From NCBI GenBank assembly GCA_023252095.1, contig JAHEXN010000035.1, forward strand, positions 1-17,878: DNA of 17,878 nt, read 5' to 3'. How positions within the stretch are numbered: the first letter of the stretch is position 1; every line of letters begins with the position of its first letter. The notes beneath the pieces were generated by a model. It ran no database searches. It was not told the origin of the DNA and was given only the letters and a program-made list of their open reading frames with translations. This DNA is from Actinomycetes bacterium. GTDB taxonomy: Bacteria > Actinomycetota > Actinomycetes > Propionibacteriales > Nocardioidaceae. The position numbers were made by a program, and so were the translations under genes. This document shows, in pieces, positions 7,235 through 13,504 of the stretch.

Positions 7235-8401
7235 TCAGTCGTTCTGGACGGCGACGCCGCGCTCGACGAGGGAGTCGATGTCGCCGATCCCCCACGCGGC
7301 CAGCGCCGTTCGGGTGTCGGCGCCGGTGCGCGACGGCGGGGTGCCGAGAGTCGCCGGGGTGGCCGAGAAACGCGGTGCAGGGGCGGGCTGCACGAGCCCG
7401 TCGCGCTCGACGTACGTGCCACGGGCGACGTTGTGCGGGTGCTCGTAGGCCTCCGTCAGCGGTACGACCGGGGCGATGCACGCGTCAGTGCCCTCGAAGA
7501 CCTCGGCCCACTCGGCCTGCGTCCGCGAGGCGAAGGCCTCGGCCAGGCGGGCCCGGAGGTCACGCCAGTTCCGGGGGTCGTTGCGGTCGGGGAGGTCGGC
7601 GAACCCGGCCTCGGCGAGCAGCTTCTCGGTCGCGGCCCAGAACTGCGGCTCGAGGCCACCGACCGACATCCACCTGCCGTCGGAGGTCTCGTAGACGTCG
7701 TAGAACGGGGACCCGCCACCGAGCAGACTCGTGCCGCGGTTGCCGTCCCACACCTGGTTCTGCTGCATCGTCACGGCCATCGACATCAGGTGCGCGACGC
7801 CGTCGGTGATGGCGGCGTCGACAACCTGGCCCTCACCCGTGGCGCGCGCGTGCGTCAGTGCCGCGAGCACGCCGGCGACGAGGTAGAGCGAGCCGCCGCC
7901 GAAGTCGCCGAGCAGGTTCTGGGGGAAGGCGGGCGGACCGCCGCGGCGACCCAACGGGTCGAGCCCGCCGGCGACCGAGATGTAGTTGATGTCGTGGCCC
8001 GCGCTCTGCGCGAGCGGACCGTCCTGGCCCCATCCGGTCATGCGGCCGTACACGAGGCGCGGGTTGCGGGCGTGGCACTCGGCGGGCCCGAGACCGAGAC
8101 GCTCGGTCACGCCGGGGCGGTATCCCTCGAGGAGGATGTCGGCCTTCTCGACCAGGTCGAGCACGAGGTCGATGCCTCCCTCGGCCTTGAGGTCGATCGC
8201 GACGCTGGGACGCCCGCGGCCGAGGATGTCGCGCTCGGCCGGGCCGAGGCTCAGACCGCCGCCGCCGGGACGGTCGACGCGGATCACGTCGGCACCCAGG
8301 TCGGCCAGCATCATCGCGGCGAACGGGCCAGGGCCGATGCCCGCCAGCTCGACGACGCGGACGCCCGACAGCGGGCCTCGGACAGGATTGGCTACAGTCA
8401 C
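7235..8401 (-). CDS. mcr: Alpha-methylacyl-CoA racemase (CaiB/BaiF CoA-transferase superfamily)
   Basis: The 388-residue protein resembles Mycobacterium tuberculosis MCR (compared from memory), which interconverts (2R)- and (2S)-2-methylacyl-CoA so that branched chains can enter beta-oxidation. The catalytic residues line up with MCR His126, Asp156 and Glu241: His136 in AGHDINYIS, Asp166 in GDFGGGS and Glu251 in GGLEPQFW, each offset by ten. The N-terminal VVELAGIGPGPFAAMMLADLGAD block is characteristic of the racemase branch, not formyl-CoA transferase. The GTG at 8401 is the chosen start: there is no ribosome site, and a -10-like CACAAT lies six bases upstream, so the mRNA may be leaderless. 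It is the first gene of a three-gene operon (racemase, acyl-CoA dehydrogenase, hydroxyacid oxidase). The promoter holds the dyad shared with fadA and merR. Confidence 0.92.
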   Translation of the reverse strand: MTVANPVRGPLSGVRVVELAGIGPGPFAAMMLADLGADVIRVDRPGGGGLSLGPAERDILGRGRPSVAIDLKAEGGIDLVLDLVEKADILLEGYRPGVTERLGLGPAECHARNPRLVYGRMTGWGQDGPLAQSAGHDINYISVAGGLDPLGRRGGPPAFPQNLLGDFGGGSLYLVAGVLAALTHARATGEGQVVDAAITDGVAHLMSMAVTMQQNQVWDGNRGTSLLGGGSPFYDVYETSDGRWMSVGGLEPQFWAATEKLLAEAGFADLPDRNDPRNWRDLRARLAEAFASRTQAEWAEVFEGTDACIAPVVPLTEAYEHPHNVARGTYVERDGLVQPAPAPRFSATPATLGTPPSRTGADTRTALAAWGIGDIDSLVERGVAVQND

Positions 8402-8407
8402 AGCACC

Positions 8408-8438
8408 ATTGTGACAGTAATGGTGTCACGATTGTCAA
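8408..8438 (-). promoter_or_regulatory. MerR-type promoter of the racemase operon with embedded operator (site 3)
   Basis: On the minus strand TTGACA (8433-8438) and CACAAT (8408-8413) are separated by exactly 19 bases, the over-long spacing typical of MerR-controlled promoters. A perfect dyad, GTGACA-N7-TGTCAC (8411-8429), lies in that spacer. A second, overlapping dyad, GTCACA-N7-TGTGAC (8397-8415), has the same 6-7-6 layout. Six bases separate the -10 box from the GTG start. Confidence 0.7.
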
Positions 8439-8525
8439 CATACTCGCGGTACGCCTGCCCCGCCCACGTGTCATCATCGATGGCGCATGCCGCCGCCCGG
8501 CCTGGAACAGAGAGAAGAGTCCCCG

Positions 8526-9344
8526 ATGCTGCTCCCCGACCTCACCTACGTCCGCAAGGGCTCCGGTCCCACGCTGGTGCTGCTGCACGGCATCGGTCAC
8601 AACAAGGGCGCCTGGGACCCCATCATCGACGAGCTCGCCACGCGGTACGACGTCATCGCCCCCGACCTGTCGGGATTCGGCGAGTCCCCCGCGTTCGCCG
8701 GTGGCGTGCCCTACACGATGCCGAACGCGGTCGACCACCTCGCGACGCAGTTCGAGCGCTGGGGCGTCACCAAGCCGCACGTCGTGGGCAACTCCCTGGG
8801 CGGTGCGATCGCGCTCGAGCTGGGTGCCCGCGGACTCGTCTCGTCGGTCACGGCTCTGAGCCCGGCCGGGTTCTTCGGTCCGATCAGCAAGCTCCAGGCG
8901 CTGTTCGCGCTGTTCGTGCTCCGCTTCTTCTCGGCGATCTCGCCGGACTTCGTCCTGCGCCGGGTCACGCAGACCGACATCGGCATCCGCCTGTCCGGCC
9001 AGCTGCTCTACGCGCACCCCGAGCGGATCCCCGCGGAGGCGGCACTGCGCGACGCGCGCGGGCTCAAGTACTGCACCGCGTTCGAGCGCACCGCGATCCA
9101 GGCGCTGGGCTACTTCTTCGACCACCACGTGCCCGTCACGACCACCGTCGCGTGGGGCACGAAGGACCTGATCCTGCCGCACTCCCAGTCCCGCACGGCC
9201 CGAGCTCGCCTCCCCCACGCCGAGCACGTCGACCTGCCCGGCTGCGGCCACGTGCCGATGATCGACGACCCCGAGCTCGTCACGCGCGTCATCGACACGA
9301 CCGTCGCCCGTGCCGAGCAGACCCGGAGCGCGGCAGCAGCCTGA
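8526..9344 (+). CDS. Alpha/beta-fold hydrolase
   Basis: The 272-residue serine hydrolase has the family's full triad: nucleophile Ser90 in the elbow GNSLGG, Asp214 in GTKDLILP and His242 in CGHVPMID. The oxyanion strand VLLHGIGHNKGAWD lies near residues 18-31. A cap with hydrophobic helices (about 120-150) suggests a lipophilic substrate, such as an ester, thioester or lactone. No signal peptide is seen, so it should act in the cytoplasm. The ATG at 8526 follows a purine-rich AGAGAAGAG; an earlier in-frame ATG at 8487 has no such site. It is divergent from the racemase operon across 124 bases that contain the MerR-type operator, so the two may be co-regulated. Its role in the pathway (thioesterase or release of hydroxy/branched acids) is not shown by sequence. 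Confidence 0.88.
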   Translation: MLLPDLTYVRKGSGPTLVLLHGIGHNKGAWDPIIDELATRYDVIAPDLSGFGESPAFAGGVPYTMPNAVDHLATQFERWGVTKPHVVGNSLGGAIALELGARGLVSSVTALSPAGFFGPISKLQALFALFVLRFFSAISPDFVLRRVTQTDIGIRLSGQLLYAHPERIPAEAALRDARGLKYCTAFERTAIQALGYFFDHHVPVTTTVAWGTKDLILPHSQSRTARARLPHAEHVDLPGCGHVPMIDDPELVTRVIDTTVARAEQTRSAAAA

Positions 9345-9379
9345 GGGGAGGAGCAACCACCCCGAACCGCACCACCCGT

Positions 9380-9558
9380 TCGTCGAGTGGTCGCGAGGTC
9401 TGCGAGCGGCCGTATCGAGACGCGGTCACATCGCGGCACCCCTCAACCACCGGCGGGTCCGACCGCTCGTGGTCACGCGGGCAGCGTCTCGATCTCCCCC
9501 TAGGACTCCGTCCTGGGGGGACCCCCACCGTCCTCGTTCCTCGGACGCCACTCGACGA
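9380..9558. repeat. Nested inverted-repeat element (REP/MITE-like)
   Basis: The outer arms TCGTCGAGTGG (9380-9390) and CCACTCGACGA (9548-9558) are perfect inverted repeats. Inside them ATCGAGACGC (9414-9423) and GCGTCTCGAT (9484-9493) form a second perfect pair. CTCAACCACC (9442-9451) is the inverse of the repeat core found at 481 and 4941. No transposase is present, so this is a non-coding element of about 180 bases. Confidence 0.55.
9496..9520 (+). terminator. Hairpin terminator downstream of the hydrolase
   Basis: CCCCCTAGGAC (9496-9506) pairs with GTCCTGGGGGG (9510-9520) with one G-T pair and a three-base loop. It lies about 150 bases after the hydrolase stop and within the inverted-repeat element. 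It may terminate that transcript or simply be part of the repeat. Confidence 0.5.
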
Positions 9559-9588
9559 CCGGGCTGACCGGCTTCGCCGGTGGAGACC

Positions 9589-9617
9589 CTGACCGCCGCG
9601 CTTCGCGCGGAGGTCAG
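9589..9617 (-). terminator. Hairpin terminator overlapping the exporter stop codon
   Basis: CTGACCGCCGCGC (9589-9601) pairs with 9605-9617 over 13 positions with one mismatch and a TTC loop. The right arm overlaps the exporter's TGA stop codon at 9614-9616. It is the likely terminator of that gene. Confidence 0.65.
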
Positions 9618-11104
9618 CGCGGGAGGGTGCGCCAGCTGATGAGGGCGGCGAGCAGCGCGACCACGATCGCGACACCCGAGGCGTACTGGACGCCCAGGTC
9701 GAAGGCCGCGATCGCTGAGTCCGACAACGCCGTGCCGATGCCGTTCGGCAGGGTCGCGGCGTGCTCGAGGGTCGCGCCGAGGGTCTCGTGCGATCCGCCC
9801 CCGACCGCGTCGGCCGGGACAGTGAGGTGCGAGCGGTACGTCGCGGTCAGCACGCTGCCGAGGACCGCGGTACCGAGGACCGCGCCGACCTCGTAGGCCG
9901 TCTCCGAGATCGCCGACGCCGCGCCGGCACGGTGCGGAGGGGCGTGACTCAGCACCATGTCGTTCGTCAGGGTCTCGGCCATGCCGATGCCGATCCCCAT
10001 GACCGTGAACGCGAGCATGACGCTGCCGACGCTCGGGTGACCCGTGAAGGCCGCGATCGCGTATCCCACGGCCGAGGCCGCGAAGCTGCCCGCCACGAGC
10101 ACGCGCGCCGGAACGACCCGGACGAGCGCGACCGCGACGAATCCCGCCGCGACCGTCACGAGCAGACCCGGGAGCAGCACGAGCGCGGCGATCATCGGCT
10201 CGAGGCCGAGCACGAGCTGCAGCAGCTGCGCGGCGAAGAACAGGAATCCCGTCAGGGCCATGAGGCTCAGCAGGTTCGCGACGACCGAGCCGGCGAAGAC
10301 GCGGTTGCGGAACAGGTCGACGTCGAGCATCGGTGACACGCTGCGACGCTGGCGCCGCACGAACGCGATGCCCGAGGCGATCGCGAGCGCGAGGCACGCG
10401 ACCGTCGTGTCGTCGACGCCGGCGTGCGCCGCGTGCTTGATCGCGTAGACGGCGGGCAGCATCGCCAGGAGCGACAGCCCGATCGAGATCGGGTCGACCG
10501 GACCGGGGCGCGGGTCCTTCGACTCCGGGACGAGCCACAGGGCCAGCGGCACCAGGATCGCGACGACCGGCGCGTTGATCAGGAACACCGAGCCCCACCA
10601 GTAGTGCTGGAGCAGCCAGCCGCCGAGGATCGGCCCCAGGGCTGCGCCGCCGGAGAACATCGCGGCCCACGTGGCGATCGCGATCCGGCGGTCACGCGCA
10701 TCGGTGAAGACGTTGCGGATCAGCGACAGCGTCGAGGGCATCAGCATCGCGCCGAAGAAGCCCTGCAGCGCACGCATCGCGATGAGCGCCTCGGGGCTCG
10801 GGCTGAACGCTGCGGCGAGCGACACGATGCCGAATCCCGTGGCGCCCACGACCAACAGGCGACGGCGGCCGAGACGGTCACCCAGGCTGCCCATCGCGAT
10901 CAGGAGCCCGGCGAGCATCAGGGCGTAGATGTCGACGATCCAGAGCAGCTGGTTGCCGGTCGGCGCGAGCGCCGTGCTGAGGCTGGGCAGGGCGAAGCTC
11001 AGCACGGTGTTGTCCACCGAGACGAGCAGGACAGGAAGCATGAGGGCGGCGAGGGCGGCCCACTCGCGGCGCGTGGCGCGCGCGGAAAGAACGTCGTGGG
11101 TCAT
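9614..11104 (-). CDS. MFS multidrug exporter, DHA2 (EmrB/QacA/SmvA-like) family
   Basis: The 496-residue membrane protein has about 14 hydrophobic segments, as in DHA2 drug:proton antiporters. Signature motifs are present: VDNTVLSFALPSLS in the first helix, GSLGDRLGRRRLL (motif A) between helices 2 and 3, and GGAALGPILGGWL (motif C) in helix 5. The charged DNT motif in helix 1 is typical of exporters of cationic drugs and dyes such as QacA, LfrA and SmvA. The ATG at 11104 is the chosen start; an in-frame ATG at 11140 lies in the -35 box and would put the operator inside the coding region. The gene is divergent from a TetR repressor and shares its palindrome, the standard arrangement for drug-inducible efflux. 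The specific drugs are unknown. Confidence 0.92.
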   Translation of the reverse strand: MTHDVLSARATRREWAALAALMLPVLLVSVDNTVLSFALPSLSTALAPTGNQLLWIVDIYALMLAGLLIAMGSLGDRLGRRRLLVVGATGFGIVSLAAAFSPSPEALIAMRALQGFFGAMLMPSTLSLIRNVFTDARDRRIAIATWAAMFSGGAALGPILGGWLLQHYWWGSVFLINAPVVAILVPLALWLVPESKDPRPGPVDPISIGLSLLAMLPAVYAIKHAAHAGVDDTTVACLALAIASGIAFVRRQRRSVSPMLDVDLFRNRVFAGSVVANLLSLMALTGFLFFAAQLLQLVLGLEPMIAALVLLPGLLVTVAAGFVAVALVRVVPARVLVAGSFAASAVGYAIAAFTGHPSVGSVMLAFTVMGIGIGMAETLTNDMVLSHAPPHRAGAASAISETAYEVGAVLGTAVLGSVLTATYRSHLTVPADAVGGGSHETLGATLEHAATLPNGIGTALSDSAIAAFDLGVQYASGVAIVVALLAALISWRTLPR

Positions 11105-11107
11105 GCG

Positions 11108-11140
11108 TTGAACTGTACCGTCCAGACGGTACAGTTCCAA
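11108..11140. promoter_or_regulatory. TetR operator and overlapping divergent promoters
   Basis: A perfect palindrome at 11111-11136 has 12-base arms AACTGTACCGTC around CA. For the exporter (minus), TTGGAA (11135-11140) and TACAGT (11112-11117) are 17 bases apart, and the ATG follows seven bases after the -10 box. For the regulator (plus), TTGAAC (11108-11113) and TACAGT (11130-11135) are 16 bases apart. One bound dimer pair could block both promoters. Confidence 0.8.
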
Positions 11141-11162
11141 CCCGATGGAGGGTGACTCGCCC

Positions 11163-11168
11163 TACACT
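11163..11168 (+). promoter_or_regulatory. Possible leaderless -10 box of the TetR gene
   Basis: TACACT fits TAnnnT and is followed by exactly six bases and the ATG at 11175. No ribosome site is close enough to that ATG. It may act besides the promoter inside the palindrome; no clear -35 box is visible. Confidence 0.4.
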
Positions 11169-11174
11169 CCCCGC

Positions 11175-11705
11175 ATGGCCTCGAGCGACGACCGCAGCAC
11201 CCGCGACCGCCTGCTCGACGCGTTCGAGCACCAGCTCGTCGAGGGCGGCAGCCGTGCCGCGACGCTCGACGCCGTCGCCGCCGCGGCGGGTGTCTCCAAG
11301 GGCGGTCTGCTGTACCACTTCCACAGCAAGGACGAGCTCGTCGAGGGCATGCTCGAACGCCTGCACGAGCAGGCCGACGCCGACGTCGCGAAGATGCGCG
11401 AGGCGCCCGCCGGGCCCGTCGACTTCTACCTCGAGACCTCCGTCGACTCCGGCAGCGACTTCGACCGCGCGCTGATCGCGGCGACGCGCATCGCGCAGGA
11501 GAACGACTCCCGCGCGGCCGAGGCCATGGCCACGGTGCGCGAGGCGTGGTTCCAGGTGCTGGCCGAGCACCTGGGCGACGAGGCGTTGGCCCGCACGATC
11601 CAGCTGATCGGCGACGGCCTCTACTTCGACGACTCCACGGGCCTGCGCGACCCGGATGCCCTCGCGCACGTCCGCGCGGTGCTTGGGCGCCTCGACGTGC
11701 TCTGA
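11175..11705 (+). CDS. TetR-family transcriptional repressor of the adjacent efflux pump
   Basis: The 176-residue protein has a TetR N-terminal helix-turn-helix at about residues 8-55: RDRLLDAFEHQLVEGG, then TLDAVAAAAGVSKGGLLYHFHSKDELVEGML. The HTH recognition part (GVSKGGLLYHF) is canonical. The variable C-terminal helical domain binds the inducer, presumably a drug exported by its neighbour. The gene is divergent from the exporter, and a perfect 26-base palindrome lies between the two. Repression of both genes, lifted by the ligand, is the simple reading. An in-frame ATG at 11145 would add ten residues; the 11175 start is preferred because the HTH domain normally begins close to the N-terminus, but the earlier start is not excluded. 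Confidence 0.9.
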   Translation: MASSDDRSTRDRLLDAFEHQLVEGGSRAATLDAVAAAAGVSKGGLLYHFHSKDELVEGMLERLHEQADADVAKMREAPAGPVDFYLETSVDSGSDFDRALIAATRIAQENDSRAAEAMATVREAWFQVLAEHLGDEALARTIQLIGDGLYFDDSTGLRDPDALAHVRAVLGRLDVL

Positions 11706-11767
11706 CGTTCGTCCTTCCAGCACCCCGACTTCACCCGCTGGACACGTCCGGGGCGTGCTGTTGAGGC

Positions 11768-12766
11768 ATGGACCCACGTCCGGTGACCGTCTTCGCGCAC
11801 CGCGGAGCGTCCGGGTACCGCCCGGAGCACACGATCGAGGCCTACCGCCTCGCGATCGAGATGGGCGCCGACGTCATCGAGCCCGATCTCGTCAGCACCC
11901 GCGACGGCGTCCTCGTCGCGCGCCACGAGAACGAGATCAGCGGCACGACCGACGTCGCCGACCATCCCGAGCTCGCGGACCGACGCACCACGAAGGTCGT
12001 CGACGGGGTCAGCGTGACCGGGTGGTTCACCGAGGACCTGACCCTCGCCGAGCTCCGCACCCTGCACACGCGGGAGCGCCTGCCGTCCGTGCGACCCGGC
12101 AACACGCTGTACGACGGGCTGTACCCCGTGCCGACGTTCGACGAGATCCTCGACCTCGCCCGGATCGAGGCGGTCCGGCGGGGACGCGTCATCGCGGTGG
12201 CGCCCGAGACCAAGCACCCGAGTCACTTCGCGTCGCTCGGGCTCGACCTCACGCCGCCCCTGCTCGCGAGCCTCGAGCGCGTGGGCTGGACCGGCGCGGA
12301 CGCGCCCGTCGCGGTGCAGTCGTTCGAGTCGGGCAACCTGCGGGAGCTGCGGCGCCTCGTCGACGTGCCGCTCGTGCAGCTGACCTCGGCGTCCGCGGCC
12401 TACGCCCGCATGCTGACCCCCGCCGGTCTCCGCGAGGTCTCGACCTACGCCACGTGGCTGGGCCCGGAGAAGAGCCAGGTGCTCCCGCGGGACGCCGCGA
12501 ACGGGATCGGCGCACCCAGCAGCCTCGTCGCCGACGCGCACGCCGCAGGTCTCAAGGTCGTGGTCTACACCGTGCGGGCCGAGCCCCAGTTCCTGCCCAG
12601 CAACGTCGACGTGCACGGCGAGCTCGCAGCCCTCGTCGCCGCGGGAGTCGACGGTGTGTTCGCCGACCAGCCCGACCTGGCGATCGTCTCAGTGGAACGT
12701 GCGCGGACCGAAGACCGGCGCCTCACCCTTCGTGCCCGCCGACCGCGCGATCTTCGTGTTGGGTGA
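11768..12766 (+). CDS. glpQ: Glycerophosphodiester phosphodiesterase (cytoplasmic)
   Basis: The 332-residue protein hydrolyses glycerophosphodiesters from phospholipid turnover to glycerol-3-phosphate and an alcohol. The metal and catalytic residues of the GDPD TIM barrel are present: His11-Arg12 (AHRGASGYRPEHT), Glu20, Glu38 and Asp40 (EPDLVSTRDG) and His53 (RHENE). The barrel ends with GVDGVFADQPDLA. The approximately 25 residues that follow are arginine-rich and lie mostly in DNA that overlaps the convergent crotonase gene by 78 bases, so they are probably a neutral tail. No signal peptide is visible, so it is likely intracellular. TGCTGT six bases before the ATG is a weak leaderless -10 candidate. 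The symbol is given for family only; UgpQ is an equal option. Confidence 0.9.
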   Translation: MDPRPVTVFAHRGASGYRPEHTIEAYRLAIEMGADVIEPDLVSTRDGVLVARHENEISGTTDVADHPELADRRTTKVVDGVSVTGWFTEDLTLAELRTLHTRERLPSVRPGNTLYDGLYPVPTFDEILDLARIEAVRRGRVIAVAPETKHPSHFASLGLDLTPPLLASLERVGWTGADAPVAVQSFESGNLRELRRLVDVPLVQLTSASAAYARMLTPAGLREVSTYATWLGPEKSQVLPRDAANGIGAPSSLVADAHAAGLKVVVYTVRAEPQFLPSNVDVHGELAALVAAGVDGVFADQPDLAIVSVERARTEDRRLTLRARRPRDLRVG

Positions 12767-13492
12767 GCGGAACATCGTCAGCTGCAGCTTCCGCTCCAGC
12801 CGCAGCTGAGCGCGCAGCCCTCGCCGGGCCGCCTCGTTCAGCAGCGTCTTGCTGGCACTGACCGAGTCAGGAGACCGCTCGATGAGCTGATCCGCGAGCT
12901 CGCGCGCGAGCTTGTCGGGGTCGACGTCGCTGCCGGTCGCGAGGCCCCACGCGGCGGCCTGCTCGCCCGAGAAGATCTCGCCCGTCATCGTGAGGCGCTT
13001 CGCCAGGTCGAGCGGGATCTGCTCGACGAGCGGGATCGTGCCGCTCATGTCGGGCACGAGACCCCACTTGGCCTCGAGGATCGACCACTTCGCGTCCGGG
13101 GTCGTGAAGCGGAAGTCGGCCGCGAGCGCGAGCTGGATCCCGGCACCGAACACGTGGCCGCGCGTCACGGCGATGACGGGCACGGGCAGCCGGCGCCACG
13201 CCCACAGCGACTGCTGAAAGCGGTTGGTGCCCCGCAGCGGGTTCGGGATGAAGCTCGCCACGACCTTCCGCGGGGTCTTGTTGACCGACGGGAAGTCGAG
13301 GCCGGCGCAGAACGACTTGCCCTCACCCGAGAGCAGCACGACCCGCACGTCACGGTTGGCGGCGATCTCGGACGCGCTCTCCAGCAGGCCGTCCAAGAGC
13401 TCGAGGTCGACCGCGTTGAGCTTGTCGGGCCGGTTGAGGCGCACGTGGGCCAGGGGCCCGTCGATCTCGGTGATCACCCGCGGTTCGGTCAT
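12689..13492 (-). CDS. Crotonase-family enzyme (enoyl-CoA hydratase/isomerase, dienoyl-CoA isomerase-like active site)
   Basis: The 267-residue crotonase has the CoA-binding loop SFCAGLDF (60-67) and the oxyanion segment GHVFGAGIQLALAADFRF (112-129). The first catalytic glutamate of true hydratases is replaced by Gln120. The second block, ILEAKWGLVPDMSGT, keeps Glu140 and adds Asp148 eight residues on. This matches the Glu196/Asp204 pair of mammalian delta(3,5)-delta(2,4)-dienoyl-CoA isomerase (ECH1). An isomerase is therefore more likely than a hydratase, but the reaction is not proven. The gene starts nine bases after the upstream MerR/B12-like gene on the same strand, so the two are probably co-transcribed. 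TAACAT six bases before its ATG could also drive a leaderless message. Its 3' end overlaps the convergent phosphodiesterase gene. Confidence 0.88.
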   Translation of the reverse strand: MTEPRVITEIDGPLAHVRLNRPDKLNAVDLELLDGLLESASEIAANRDVRVVLLSGEGKSFCAGLDFPSVNKTPRKVVASFIPNPLRGTNRFQQSLWAWRRLPVPVIAVTRGHVFGAGIQLALAADFRFTTPDAKWSILEAKWGLVPDMSGTIPLVEQIPLDLAKRLTMTGEIFSGEQAAAWGLATGSDVDPDKLARELADQLIERSPDSVSASKTLLNEAARRGLRAQLRLERKLQLTMFRSPNTKIARSAGTKGEAPVFGPRTFH

Positions 13493-13498
13493 GTGCCG

Positions 13499-13504
13499 AT
13501 GTTA
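13499..13504 (-). promoter_or_regulatory. Possible leaderless -10 box of the crotonase gene
   Basis: On the minus strand TAACAT fits TAnnnT and is followed by exactly six bases and the ATG at 13492. Its first three bases are the TAA stop codon of the upstream regulator. No Shine-Dalgarno sequence is present in the nine-base gap. Confidence 0.4.

Larger units (their letters stand above)
9345..9613. other. Convergent intergenic region rich in inverted repeats
   Basis: No convincing gene is seen in these 269 bases between the hydrolase and the exporter. They hold a nested inverted-repeat element (9380-9558), a repeat core (9442-9451) and several hairpins, including 9496-9520, 9567-9581 and 9589-9617. 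Confidence 0.6.

Noticed and set aside
7198..7422. N-terminal extension of the acyl-CoA dehydrogenase
   Set aside because: The extra 75 residues are Arg/Pro/Ser-rich, overlap the racemase 3' end and precede a good GAGGAG-ATG start.
4971..9344. A complete phytanate alpha-oxidation pathway
   Set aside because: No phytanoyl-CoA hydroxylase or 2-hydroxyacyl-CoA lyase is in the window, so only a partial link can be proposed.
11105..11140. Exporter start at 11140, adding 12 residues
   Set aside because: This ATG lies inside the -35 box and operator. The ATG at 11104 follows the -10 box directly and starts closer to the first membrane helix.
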